From contig JAVHYF010000042.1 in assembly GCA_031119205.1 (NCBI GenBank), forward strand, positions 1 through 34,038: DNA of 34,038 nt, written 5' to 3'. Source of the DNA: Moraxellaceae bacterium. Lineage in GTDB: Bacteria; Pseudomonadota; Gammaproteobacteria; Burkholderiales; Rhodocyclaceae. The notes under the pieces are model-generated. The model was not told the origin of the DNA. It did no database searches and saw nothing but the letters and a program-made list of their open reading frames with translations. The position numbers and the translations under genes were made by a program. Shown piece by piece: positions 1-7,288 of this stretch; the first letter of the stretch is position 1, and every line of letters begins with the position of its first letter.

Positions 1-584
1 TCGTTCAGCGAGTCGCTGTAGAAGTGGCTTTGCGTGAAGCTCTGCCAGTTCAGCGCCAGCGACTCCAGCCAGGCTTCGACGCGGGCGATCTTGCCTTTCT
101 GGAAGGCCGGGATGCCGCGCGGCTGGCCGGTGAAGCGGCCGTTTTCCTGGGCGGGGATGGTGGCGATGAGGTGCGGGATGCCGAGCTGGCGCACGATGGG
201 CGCGACCACGAAGGCGTTGGTGGCGGTCACCACGGCGCACAGGTCGCCAGCGTCCAGGTGTTTGCGCACCAGGGCCTGTGCCTGCGGCAGCATCATCGGG
301 GCGATGCATTCGGCCATGAAGCGGGCGTGCAAGTCATCCAGCTCGGCGCGCGACAGGCGGGCCAGCGGTTCCATGACGAAGCACTGGAACTCGATGACGT
401 CCAGCGTGCCGGCCTTGTACTGCTCGTAGTAGGCATCGTTGCGGCGCCGGTATTCGACGCCGTCGACCACGCCACTGTTGGCGAGGAATTCGCCCCAGGC
501 GTGGTCGCTGTCGCCGGCCAGCAGGGTGTTGTCGAGATCGAACAGGGCCAGGTTCACGGGGGCGGGATTCACGGGAGCAGTCAT
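1..584 (-). CDS. HAD-IB family phosphatase (SerB-like), C-terminus cut by window edge
   Basis: The frame opens at an ATG at 584 and stays open to the window edge, giving 194 codons without the C-terminus. Motif I, LFDLDNTLL, lies near residue 14, with both HAD aspartates (nucleophile and acid/base) present. A motif II region (VVTATNAFVV) follows near residue 118. The long insert between them fits the alpha-helical cap of the HAD-IB group, which includes phosphoserine phosphatase. The family hydrolyses small phosphomonoesters in the cytoplasm with Mg2+; the substrate cannot be read here. It begins 44 bp after the stop of hda on the same strand, so the two are probably co-transcribed. Motif III and motif IV may lie outside the window. 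Confidence 0.85.
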   Translation of the reverse strand, partial: MTAPVNPAPVNLALFDLDNTLLAGDSDHAWGEFLANSGVVDGVEYRRRNDAYYEQYKAGTLDVIEFQCFVMEPLARLSRAELDDLHARFMAECIAPMMLPQAQALVRKHLDAGDLCAVVTATNAFVVAPIVRQLGIPHLIATIPAQENGRFTGQPRGIPAFQKGKIARVEAWLESLALNWQSFTQSHFYSDSLN

Positions 585-628
585 GGTCGGATTGTCGTGG
601 AGTTCGTGGTGGCCGGCGCTGACGGGTA

Positions 629-1279
629 TCAGCTGGCGAGGATTTCGCGCACCAGCGGCAGCGTGACGCGGCGGCCGTGGGCGAGGGAGGCTTCGTCCAG
701 CGCGTCAAGCACGGCGAGCAGCCAGGGCAGGTCGCGTTGGCCGTGGCGTAGCAGCCATTGCACGATGCTGTCGTCCAGCGCGAAGCCGCGTTCGCGGGCG
801 TGGCAGCCGAGCAGGTCGGCGCGGGCGGCGTCGTCCAGCGGCTGGATTTCGAAAACCAGGCCCTGGGCGATGCGGCTGGCGACGTCCGGGCGCAGCGGCA
901 GGGCGGCGGGTGGGGCGTTGCCGGCCAGCACCAGGCAGGCGCCGGCTTCGCGGGCGCCGATGAGGCTGCGGAACAGTTCGATCTGTGCGTCCGCCGACAG
1001 TTGCTCCACGTCGTCGATGGCCAGCAGCGCGCCGGTTTCGACGGGCGTTACGGCAGCCTGCGCGTAGTGCGCCGGGCGCTGACCCGCGCAGGCCTGCACG
1101 GCGGCCTGCAGCAGATGGCTGCGGCCACTGCCGGGCGAGCCCCACAGGTAGAGCACGCTGCCGTCACGCGCGGCGATCTGCTGCTGCAACGCGGCCAGCA
1201 AGGCCTGGTTGGGGCCGCTGACGAAGTTGTCGAAGCGCGGGCTGGGGCTGGGCCGCAGATCGAGGACGAGCTGTCTCAT
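629..1279 (-). CDS. hda: Hda, DnaA-inactivator (RIDA) AAA+ protein
   Basis: This 216-residue AAA+ protein resembles DnaA domain III without the DNA-binding domain. The N-terminus reads MRQLVLDL, a clamp-binding QL-x-L-x-L motif expected of Hda, which places the start at 1279 although the frame continues upstream. Walker A is GSPGSGRSHLL and Walker B is LLAIDDVEQL. In known systems Hda bound to the DNA-loaded sliding clamp stimulates ATP hydrolysis by DnaA, resetting the initiator after replication starts. The length agrees with the family (about 220-250). The HAD phosphatase follows at 44 bp. No strong Shine-Dalgarno sequence was noted. Confidence 0.9.
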   Translation of the reverse strand: MRQLVLDLRPSPSPRFDNFVSGPNQALLAALQQQIAARDGSVLYLWGSPGSGRSHLLQAAVQACAGQRPAHYAQAAVTPVETGALLAIDDVEQLSADAQIELFRSLIGAREAGACLVLAGNAPPAALPLRPDVASRIAQGLVFEIQPLDDAARADLLGCHARERGFALDDSIVQWLLRHGQRDLPWLLAVLDALDEASLAHGRRVTLPLVREILAS

Positions 1280-1408
1280 GGCTGCGGCCGGGCGCTGCGC
1301 TGGGAGATGTCGCGGGACGGGGGCAGGGCGGCTGGGGACATGCGGTGGGGCAGGTGGTGGGATGGACGGCCGAGGGGCGTCATTTTGCCATGCGGGCCGG
1401 GGAAGCCC

Positions 1409-1508
1409 GTTCCCTGAGCTTCGGTCCCTGAGCTTGTCGGAGGGGGCGAAGGGAACCGCAGCAGGGCGGCGCTGATGCGATGGGTTGGCTTCGACGGGCT
1501 CAGCCAAC
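1409..1508. repeat. REP-like inverted repeat pair (BIME-like) between yaaA and hda
   Basis: Two copies of a short motif face each other: tccctgagcttgtcgga at 1425-1441 and, in reverse orientation, ttcgacgggctcagcc at 1490-1505. A partial extra copy, tccctgagctt, sits at 1411-1421. The right unit folds into a 7-bp stem (gttggct 1484-1490, agccaac 1502-1508), and gttccct (1409-1415) can pair with agggaac (1450-1456). The core resembles the dispersed TTCGACAAGCTCAGG repeats common in proteobacterial genomes (recalled, not searched). It occupies most of the 237-bp gap after the yaaA stop and may limit read-through into hda. Confidence 0.55.
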
Positions 1509-1516
1509 GGCCGTGC

Positions 1517-2293
1517 TCAATCCGCCAGCCGACGCCTGAACACCCAGGTGTCCGCGTCCGAGGCTTCCGGCGTGAAGGCGTAGCCGTCGAGGTCGAAGGC
1601 CTTCAGCGCGTCCGGTTTGCGGATGCCGTTGGTGATGGCGTAGCGGCTCATGAGGCCGCGGGCGCGCTTGGCGAAGAAGCTGATGATCTTGTACTGGCCG
1701 CTCTTCCAGTCCTGGAACACCGGCGTGATGACGCGGCCGTCCAGCTTCTTCGGCTTCACCGACTTGAAGTACTCGTCGGAAGCGAGGTTCACCAGGGTCT
1801 TGCTGCCGCTGTCGGCCAGCGCGGTGTTCACGGCTTCGGTGATGGTGTCGCCCCAGAAGGCGTACAGGTCCTTGCCGGCGGGCGTGGGCAGGCGGGTGCC
1901 CATCTCCAGGCGATAGGGCTGGATCAGGTCCAGCGGGCGCAGCAAGCCGTAGAGGCCGGACAGGATGCGCAGGTGGCGCTGGGCGAACTTGAGTTGCGGC
2001 GCGGTGAAAGCGGGGGCCTGCAGGCCGTCGTAGACGTCGCCGTCGAACATCAGCGCGGCCTGCTTGGCGTTCTTCGTCGTGAAGGGCGGCTGCCAGCTGG
2101 CGTAGCGGCCGACGTTCAGCGCCGCCAGTTCATCGCTCAGGTCCATCAGGCTCGCCACGCCGGCCGGGTCGTAGCCACGCAGCACGTCGATGAGCGTCTG
2201 CGATTGCTCGAGGAAGTCCGGCTGGGTGTGACTGCGGGTGGTGGGCTTGCTGGTGGTGTCGAGGGACTTGGCGGGGGAGATGACGAGCAGCAT
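1517..2293 (-). CDS. yaaA: YaaA family peroxide-stress protein (DUF328)
   Basis: This 258-residue protein has the expected family length. It opens MLLVISPAKSLD, the family's conserved N-terminal block with PAK-L. It also carries ILSGLYGLLRPLDLI, PYRLEMGTRL and NLASDEYFK, all family signatures. E. coli YaaA lowers intracellular free iron during peroxide stress and limits DNA damage; it is cytoplasmic and binds DNA. The start at 2293 is set by the conserved N-terminus; the frame runs about 85 codons further upstream without family similarity. It diverges from bioA over 116 bp. A possible minus-strand -10 (TATCAT, 2342-2347) lies upstream, with no clear -35 or Shine-Dalgarno sequence. Confidence 0.92.
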   Translation of the reverse strand: MLLVISPAKSLDTTSKPTTRSHTQPDFLEQSQTLIDVLRGYDPAGVASLMDLSDELAALNVGRYASWQPPFTTKNAKQAALMFDGDVYDGLQAPAFTAPQLKFAQRHLRILSGLYGLLRPLDLIQPYRLEMGTRLPTPAGKDLYAFWGDTITEAVNTALADSGSKTLVNLASDEYFKSVKPKKLDGRVITPVFQDWKSGQYKIISFFAKRARGLMSRYAITNGIRKPDALKAFDLDGYAFTPEASDADTWVFRRRLAD

Positions 2294-2396
2294 CGGTGAT
2301 ACGCGGGGAACGGGTGATGAGGTGGGGACGGAACGCCGGGGATGATACCGGGCCGCTTCCGTACCGTCCCCTGCCAGCGTCCCCTCTTTGCGTCCG

Positions 2397-2402
2397 TATA
2401 CT
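2397..2402 (+). promoter_or_regulatory. -10 element of bioA, only 7 nt from the start codon
   Basis: TATACT matches the sigma-70 -10 at five of six positions and ends 7 nt before the ATG at 2410. Transcription starting there would begin at or next to the ATG, giving a leaderless or nearly leaderless mRNA. No Shine-Dalgarno sequence precedes the ATG, which agrees. The -35 at a 17-bp spacing (ccagcg) is poor. Confidence 0.45.
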
Positions 2403-2409
2403 TGCGGCC

Positions 2410-3753
2410 ATGAGTACCTCCAGTTTCCCCGACTCCCCGCAAGCGCCCCTCCTGCAACGCTCCCTGGCGAGCGTGTGGCACCCCTGCACGCAGATGAAGA
2501 CCCACGAGCGCCTGCCGCTGGTGCCCATCGTGCGCGGCGAAGGCCCATGGCTGATCGACGACCAGGGCCGCCGCTACCTGGATGGCGTCAGCTCCTGGTG
2601 GGTGAACCTCTTCGGCCACTGCCACCCGCACATTAACGCGCGCATCGTCGAGCAGCTGGGCCGGCTGGAGCACGTGATGCTCGCCGGCTTCACCCACGAG
2701 CCGGTGGTGCAGCTGTCCGAAAAACTCGCCGCGCTGACTGGCCACGCGCTGGGGCACGCCTTCTACGCATCGGATGGCGCATCCGCCACCGAGATCGCGC
2801 TGAAGATGAGCGTGCACTACTGGCGTAACAGCGGGCAAGCGGGCAAGACGCGCTTCCTGTGCCTGGAAGGGAGCTACCACGGCGAGACGGTGGGCGCGCT
2901 GGCGGTGACCGACATCGCGCTGTTCCGCGAGGCCTATGCGCCGCTGGTGCGCTTCGCCGACACGGTGCCGAGCCCGGACGCCCGCAATGCCATGCAGGGC
3001 GAGAGTGCCCGCGATGTCGCGTTGCGTGCGGCCGCGGCGCTGGAGCAGGTGCTGGCGGAACGTCACCACGAGATCGCTGCCTTCATCGTCGAGCCGCTGG
3101 TGCAATGCGCCACCGGCATGGCGATGCACGACCCGGAATACCTGCGCCGTGCGCGCGCGCTGTGCGACCGTTATGGCGTGCATCTGATCGCTGACGAGAT
3201 CGCGGTGGGCTGCGGCCGCACCGGCAGCTTCTTCGCCTGCGAGCAGGCAGGCATATGGCCGGATTTCCTGTGTCTGTCAAAGGGCATTTCCGGCGGTTAC
3301 CTGCCACTGTCGCTGGTGCTGAGCACCGGCGCCGTCTTCGATGCTTTCTACGATGACGAGGCGGCGCGCGGCTTCCTGCACTCGCACTCCTACACCGGCA
3401 ATCCGCTGGCCTGCACGGCGGCGCTGGCGACGCTGGAACTGTTCGAGCAGGGCGACGTGATTGCTGCCAACAAGATGCTGGCGGAAAAACTGCTGGCTGC
3501 CGCGCAGCCCATCGCTGCCCATCCGCGCGTCACGAATCTGCGCCAGCGCGGCATGGTCCTGGCGTTCGACGTCGTCGATGCGCCGGCCGGTTTCGCGCGC
3601 AGCTACTTTCAGGCGGCGATGGAGCAGGGCCTGCTGCTGCGGCCCATCGGCAACACGGTGTACTGGATGCCGCCCTACGTGCTGGACGACGCGGCGGTGG
3701 CGCACCTGGCCTCGGCCAGCCTGACTGCGCTGGAGCACGCGCTGCGAGCCTGA
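2410..3753 (+). CDS. bioA: Adenosylmethionine-8-amino-7-oxononanoate aminotransferase
   Basis: This 447-residue fold-type I PLP aminotransferase carries BioA signatures. Near the N-terminus are SVWHPCTQMK and DGVSSWWVNLFGH. EGSYHGET marks the cofactor-phosphate region, ADEIAVGCGRTG holds the PLP-ring aspartate, and LCLSKGISGGYLP holds the Schiff-base lysine. HSHSYTGNPLAC follows. BioA transfers the amino group of S-adenosylmethionine to KAPA, making DAPA in biotin synthesis. The start at 2410 begins MSTSSFPDSP; an upstream extension of the frame overlaps the divergent yaaA control region and is not conserved-looking. No other bio gene lies nearby, so bioA is separated from any bioB-F-D cluster. 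Confidence 0.95.
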   Translation: MSTSSFPDSPQAPLLQRSLASVWHPCTQMKTHERLPLVPIVRGEGPWLIDDQGRRYLDGVSSWWVNLFGHCHPHINARIVEQLGRLEHVMLAGFTHEPVVQLSEKLAALTGHALGHAFYASDGASATEIALKMSVHYWRNSGQAGKTRFLCLEGSYHGETVGALAVTDIALFREAYAPLVRFADTVPSPDARNAMQGESARDVALRAAAALEQVLAERHHEIAAFIVEPLVQCATGMAMHDPEYLRRARALCDRYGVHLIADEIAVGCGRTGSFFACEQAGIWPDFLCLSKGISGGYLPLSLVLSTGAVFDAFYDDEAARGFLHSHSYTGNPLACTAALATLELFEQGDVIAANKMLAEKLLAAAQPIAAHPRVTNLRQRGMVLAFDVVDAPAGFARSYFQAAMEQGLLLRPIGNTVYWMPPYVLDDAAVAHLASASLTALEHALRA

Positions 3754-3769
3754 TCCGGCGTGGCTTGCT

Positions 3770-3821
3770 GACATACATGTCGCTCGCGGCCGACATCCGT
3801 ATGTCCTGAACGTGTCCTGAA
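3770..3821. repeat. Bulged hairpin plus 11-bp-period direct repeat downstream of bioA
   Basis: gacatacatgtcg (3770-3782) pairs with cgacat and gtatgtc (3791-3805) apart from a 2-nt bulge (cc, 3797-3798); the loop is ctcgcggc. The right arm runs into two copies of tgtcctgaa (3802-3810 and 3813-3821) spaced 11 bp apart. No T-tract follows, so it is not a standard intrinsic terminator. It may end bioA transcription or bind a regulator. The rest of the 303-bp gap to the cellulase (3822-4056) shows nothing else I can support beyond a ribosome binding site. Confidence 0.4.
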
Positions 3822-4056
3822 AAGACCTTGGGTGTTGCGGTTGCGCACGGCGCTTGCCCTTCCGCCGCTGCATCGCCGCGTTCGTCAGTCACGCCATGAC
3901 CGGCCGCCACCGCCGCGGCGAAGATCTCCGTCACAAGAAGAACAGCGGCACCGGCGCACACGGCTGTGCGGCCTGTCGTCGCCCGGCGATGCCACGGCCC
4001 CGGCAAGGGTCGTCGCGAATCGCCCACGCTTTCCCATCCCTCACGGAGACTTCTGC

Positions 4057-5667
4057 ATGTTCAAGCTTTCCCGCTTCCGGGCGATTGCCTGCGCGCTTGC
4101 GCTGACGCTGTTGCCTGCCGCTGCCCAGGCTTACTCGGTGAACGAGGCCGGCCGCCTGCTCGATGCACAGGGCAAGGAGATCCGCCTCAACGGCGTGAAC
4201 TGGTTCGGTTTTGAAACCACCAACTACACGCCGCACGGCCTGTGGGCCGTCAACTGGAAGGACACCATCGCGCAGATGAAGGCCAGCGGCTTCAATGCCG
4301 TGCGCCTGCCGTTCTGCCCCGGCACCCTGCGTGGCGTGGCGACCAACAGCATCAACTACGGCGCCAACCCGGACCTCGCTGGCCTCAACTCGCTGCAGTT
4401 GCTCGACAAGGTGGTGAACTACCTGTCGTCGCAGGGCCTGTACGTGCTGCTGGACCATCACCGGCCGGACTGCAACGCGATTTCCGAGCTCTGGTACACC
4501 GGCAGCTACAGCGAGGCCGACTGGCTGGCCGATCTGAAGTTCGTAGCGGCGCGCTACAAGAGCGTGCCGAACGTGATCGGCCTGGACATCAAGAACGAAC
4601 CGCATGGCCCGGCGACCTGGGGCAACAGCAACCCGGCCACCGACTGGAACAAGGCGGCGGAACGCGCATCGGCCGCCGTGCTGGGCGTGGCGCCGGACTG
4701 GCTGATCTTCGTCGAGGGCATCAGCGCCAACGACAGTTGCTCCGACCACCGCGCGTACTGGTGGGGCGGCAACATCACGCCGATCAAGTGCTTCCCGCTG
4801 TCCATCCCGCGCAACCGTCTGGTACTGGCGCCGCACGTCTATGGCCCGGACGTATATGTGCAGCCGTACTTCAACGACGGCAACTTCCCCAGCAACATGC
4901 CGGCGATCTGGGACGCGCACTTCGGCTTCGCCGCCGCGCTGAACTACGCGGTCGTCATCGGTGAGTTCGGCGGCAAGTACGGTCAGGGACACGCCAAGGA
5001 CAAGGCCTGGCAGGACAAGCTGGTGGACTACCTGATCGAGAAGCGCATCACCAACTACTTCTACTGGTCGTGGAATCCGAACAGTGGTGACACCGGCGGC
5101 GTGCTGCAGGATGACTGGAAGACCGTGCGCAGCGACAAGCTGGCATTGCTGAAGCGACTGATGGTGGTGAATGCCACGACGGGATCGTCGTCGAGTTCGT
5201 CCTCGTCTTCTTCTTCTTCCTCCTCTTCCTCGTCCAGTTCTTCGTCGAGTTCGTCTTCCAGTTCCAGCTCGTCGTCCAGCAGCTCGTCCTCGTCGAGTTC
5301 GAGCTCTTCATCGAGTTCCTCCTCCTCCAGCTCCTCTTCGTCAAGCTCGAGTTCATCGTCGTCAAGTTCTTCTTCGTCCAGCTCTTCCGGTTCCGGCAGC
5401 AGCGGCGCGGGGGGCAGCGTGTCGGCGAGCTACAGCATCAACAACGATTGGGGCTCCGGCTACTGCGCCACCGTGCGGCTGGTGAACAACAGCAGCGCAC
5501 GCCTCACCTGGCGCGCGGCGCTGGCGGTGCAGGGCAAGGTGTCGCAGATGTGGAATGCCAACTGGTCGCAGGCGGGCAGCGTCGTCAGCCTCACGGGCAT
5601 GAGCTGGAACGGCACGCTGGCGGCGGGGGCTGTGGATACCTCCATCGGCTTCTGCGCCAATCGCTGA
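4057..5667 (+). CDS. Secreted GH5 endoglucanase with polyserine linker and C-terminal CBM2-like domain
   Basis: This 536-residue secreted glycoside hydrolase starts at the ATG at 4057, with ggag 9 nt upstream. Residues 1-25 form a signal peptide ending AQA. The catalytic domain (about 26-370) is a GH5 barrel: RLNGVNWFGFE, then DIKNEPHG with the acid/base Glu181, and VIGEFGG with the nucleophile Glu303. The opening resembles the Xanthomonas EngXCA type, suggesting beta-1,4-glucanase (cellulase) activity. Residues 377-444 are 68 consecutive serines, followed by a short Gly/Ser tail. The last 80 or so residues (NDWGSGY, WRAAL, MWNANW, SWNG) match a CBM2 cellulose-binding module with spaced tryptophans. 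The enzyme would act outside the cell on cellulose. A strong terminator follows; no other polysaccharide gene is adjacent. Confidence 0.92.
   Translation: MFKLSRFRAIACALALTLLPAAAQAYSVNEAGRLLDAQGKEIRLNGVNWFGFETTNYTPHGLWAVNWKDTIAQMKASGFNAVRLPFCPGTLRGVATNSINYGANPDLAGLNSLQLLDKVVNYLSSQGLYVLLDHHRPDCNAISELWYTGSYSEADWLADLKFVAARYKSVPNVIGLDIKNEPHGPATWGNSNPATDWNKAAERASAAVLGVAPDWLIFVEGISANDSCSDHRAYWWGGNITPIKCFPLSIPRNRLVLAPHVYGPDVYVQPYFNDGNFPSNMPAIWDAHFGFAAALNYAVVIGEFGGKYGQGHAKDKAWQDKLVDYLIEKRITNYFYWSWNPNSGDTGGVLQDDWKTVRSDKLALLKRLMVVNATTGSSSSSSSSSSSSSSSSSSSSSSSSSSSSSSSSSSSSSSSSSSSSSSSSSSSSSSSSSSSSSSSSSSSSGSGSSGAGGSVSASYSINNDWGSGYCATVRLVNNSSARLTWRAALAVQGKVSQMWNANWSQAGSVVSLTGMSWNGTLAAGAVDTSIGFCANR
5185..5388 (+). 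repeat. 68-codon uninterrupted serine tract in the cellulase
   Basis: All 68 codons encode serine and all six serine codons occur (TCG, TCC, TCT, AGC, AGT, TCA) in an irregular mix. The DNA has no fixed repeat unit longer than a few bases, so the tract is repetitive in protein but not in DNA. Polyserine linkers are known between modules of secreted plant-cell-wall hydrolases in some aquatic gammaproteobacteria. Confidence 0.95.
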
Positions 5668-5704
5668 TCCGCTTTCCGCGGAATCGCGCGGAGTCCAGCC
5701 GGAC

Positions 5705-6664
5705 TCAACGAGACAGGGCCTTCCGGCGCTTCGGCGCCGGAAGGCCTTTTTTCTTTGGCATGGGCACGGCCATGTCGCTGTCGGAGAGCGAGGCCAGTGC
5801 GTCGATCACCACCCGCACGCGTGGCGGCAGCAGGCGTTGTGACGGATACACCGCGCTGATCGGCATCGGGGCCGGGCGCAGCGTCGGCAGCAACTCGACG
5901 AGACGGCCTTCGCGCAGTTCGTCGGCGACCATGTAGTCCGGCACCTGCACGACACCGGCGCCCAGCAACGCCGCCTGGACCAACCCTTCGCCGTCATTCA
6001 GGCGCAGTGCGCTGCGTGGATGCAGGCTCATGGTGCGACCGCGCTGCATGAACTGCCAGGGCCGGTCGCGGCCGCTGCTGGGCATGCGGAACAGTACCGC
6101 CCGATGGGCATCGAGCGCGCGTAGTGACGAGGGGGCGCCATGTGCTGCCACGTACTGCGGGCTCGCGCAGAGCAGCAGTGTCTGGCTGGCAAAGCGTCGT
6201 GCGACCAGCGTGGAGTCCTGCAGGGCACCGACGCGGATGGCGAGATCGATGCCGTCCTTCACGAGGTCGACGTAGGCATCCTGCAGGCGGATGTCCAGCT
6301 CCAGCTCCGGGTGACGCGCCTGCAGGTCCGCCAGCAGGGGCAACACCACGCGCCGGCCGTAGACGATGGGCATGTCGATGCGCAGCGTGCCGCTGACGCT
6401 GGCTCGCGTGCCAGCGGCATCTGCGTGCAGGTCTTCGACCTCGGCCAGCACGCGTTCGCAGCGCCGGAACAACCTTTCTCCATCCGGCGTGAGGCTGACC
6501 TGCCGCGTCGTGCGGTGGAAGAGCTTGACGCCCAGCCCCTCTTCGAGCCGCCCGACTGCCTTGGCGAGCGTGGAGGGCGCGCTGCCCAGCTCCCGCGCGG
6601 CGGCCGCAAAACTGCCGTGGCGGGCGGTTTCGACGAAGGCGAGGAATTGCTGCAGTCCCTGCAT
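5705..6664 (-). CDS. LysR-family transcriptional regulator
   Basis: This 319-residue regulator begins at 6664, where AAGGA lies 7 nt upstream; a 15-codon extension is possible but less likely. Residues 1-60 form the LysR winged helix (FAAAARELGSAPSTLAKAV, then LGVKLFHRTTR). The rest is the two-lobed inducer domain (GTLRIDMP, GIDLAIRVG, VQAALLGAGVVQVP). The type is close to the CrgA/DsdC-like regulators that often control a divergent enzyme gene. It diverges from a small cupin over 137 bp, which is the likely target. The C-terminus (PKKKGLPAPKRRKALSR) is unusually basic because the cellulase terminator sits in that stretch. The ligand is unknown. Confidence 0.9.
   Translation of the reverse strand: MQGLQQFLAFVETARHGSFAAAARELGSAPSTLAKAVGRLEEGLGVKLFHRTTRQVSLTPDGERLFRRCERVLAEVEDLHADAAGTRASVSGTLRIDMPIVYGRRVVLPLLADLQARHPELELDIRLQDAYVDLVKDGIDLAIRVGALQDSTLVARRFASQTLLLCASPQYVAAHGAPSSLRALDAHRAVLFRMPSSGRDRPWQFMQRGRTMSLHPRSALRLNDGEGLVQAALLGAGVVQVPDYMVADELREGRLVELLPTLRPAPMPISAVYPSQRLLPPRVRVVIDALASLSDSDMAVPMPKKKGLPAPKRRKALSR
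5717..5752 (+). terminator. Intrinsic terminator of the cellulase gene
   Basis: A perfect 13-bp stem (5717-5729 with 5734-5746) closes a TTCG tetraloop and is followed by six T (5747-5752), a textbook Rho-independent terminator on the plus strand. It lies inside the 3' coding end of the convergent LysR gene. On the minus strand no T-tract follows, so it should act one way. Confidence 0.93.
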
Positions 6665-6688
6665 GGCTGGATCCTTGTTGCCGGACGA

Positions 6689-6709
6689 TTGACGATATTT
6701 TGTCGGCAA
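6689..6709. promoter_or_regulatory. Imperfect dyad, candidate LysR operator
   Basis: TTGACGA (6689-6695), seven bases (tattttg), then TCGGCAA (6703-6709): the arms are inverted repeats with one mismatch. It lies 25-45 bp upstream of the regulator start and in the gap shared with the cupin, where LysR proteins usually bind and autoregulate. Confidence 0.45.
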
Positions 6710-6801
6710 TGTTAGTCCATTGAGGCTTCTTCACGAATCAGGGCGTGATGGTGAAACTGGCGGCCAGCAGCGATCCGTCTGCACCCTGAAAGGAGCACCT
6801 C

Positions 6802-7215
6802 ATGAACATTGGCGCCGACATCGGCAGCTCGCGCCGCCTCGCGCACACGGTCATCACCCCCGAGATGCTGCAGGTGGCCAACCTGCCCGGTATCGAGCAC
6901 CGCACGTTGGCCGATGCGGGCCATGGGCTGCGTCATCTGTCCGTGTGGCAGCAGACGCTGGCACCCGGCGCGGCTACGCCGCCGCACCGGCACGACACGG
7001 AGGAGGTGGTGATCTGCCACAGCGGTCGCGGCGAGCTGCACATGGACGGCAAGGTGCATCGCTTCGGCCCGCACGCGGTGGTGCTGATCCCGCCTGACGT
7101 GCCTCACCAGATATTCAGCGTTGGCAGCCAGCCAATGGAATGCACGGCCATCTTCGCGACCGGTGAGGTCGAGGTGTATGGCAGCGACGATGAACGGATG
7201 GTGCTGCCCTGGTAG
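6802..7215 (+). CDS. Small single-domain cupin protein
   Basis: This 137-residue protein has one cupin barrel. Cupin motif 1 reads PHRHDTEEVVICHSGRG, with the HxH-x3-E metal ligands, and motif 2 reads FGPHAVVLIPPDVPHQIFS, with the last metal histidine. A clear AAAGGAG precedes the ATG at 6802. It has no signal peptide and should be cytoplasmic. Single-domain cupins include isomerases, dioxygenases and ligand sensors, and nothing here picks one. Its divergent partner is a LysR regulator that probably controls it. Confidence 0.85.
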   Translation: MNIGADIGSSRRLAHTVITPEMLQVANLPGIEHRTLADAGHGLRHLSVWQQTLAPGAATPPHRHDTEEVVICHSGRGELHMDGKVHRFGPHAVVLIPPDVPHQIFSVGSQPMECTAIFATGEVEVYGSDDERMVLPW

Positions 7216-7242
7216 GGGCTCTGGCCCGATCAGCTGGAAACC

Positions 7243-7274
7243 GGCCGGTGTCCGGCCTGCGTCCCGGGCGCAGG
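7243..7274. terminator. Two adjacent hairpins between convergent cupin and GGDEF genes
   Basis: ggccgg (7243-7248) pairs with ccggcc (7252-7257) around a 3-nt loop; immediately after, cctgcg (7256-7261) pairs with cgcagg (7269-7274). The two share two bases, so they are alternative or abutting structures. Neither is followed by a T-tract on either strand; termination is inferred from position only. Confidence 0.4.
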
Positions 7275-7288
7275 TCTCGGGCTTCGGT

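Noticed and set aside
3832-4056. Upstream extension of the cellulase frame by 75 codons
   Set aside because: It would bury the signal peptide inside the protein; the start at 4057 has a ribosome binding site directly upstream and gives a normal secretion signal.
5048-5365. Minus-strand frame through the serine tract
   Set aside because: Low-complexity shadow of the serine codons; no independent coding signal.
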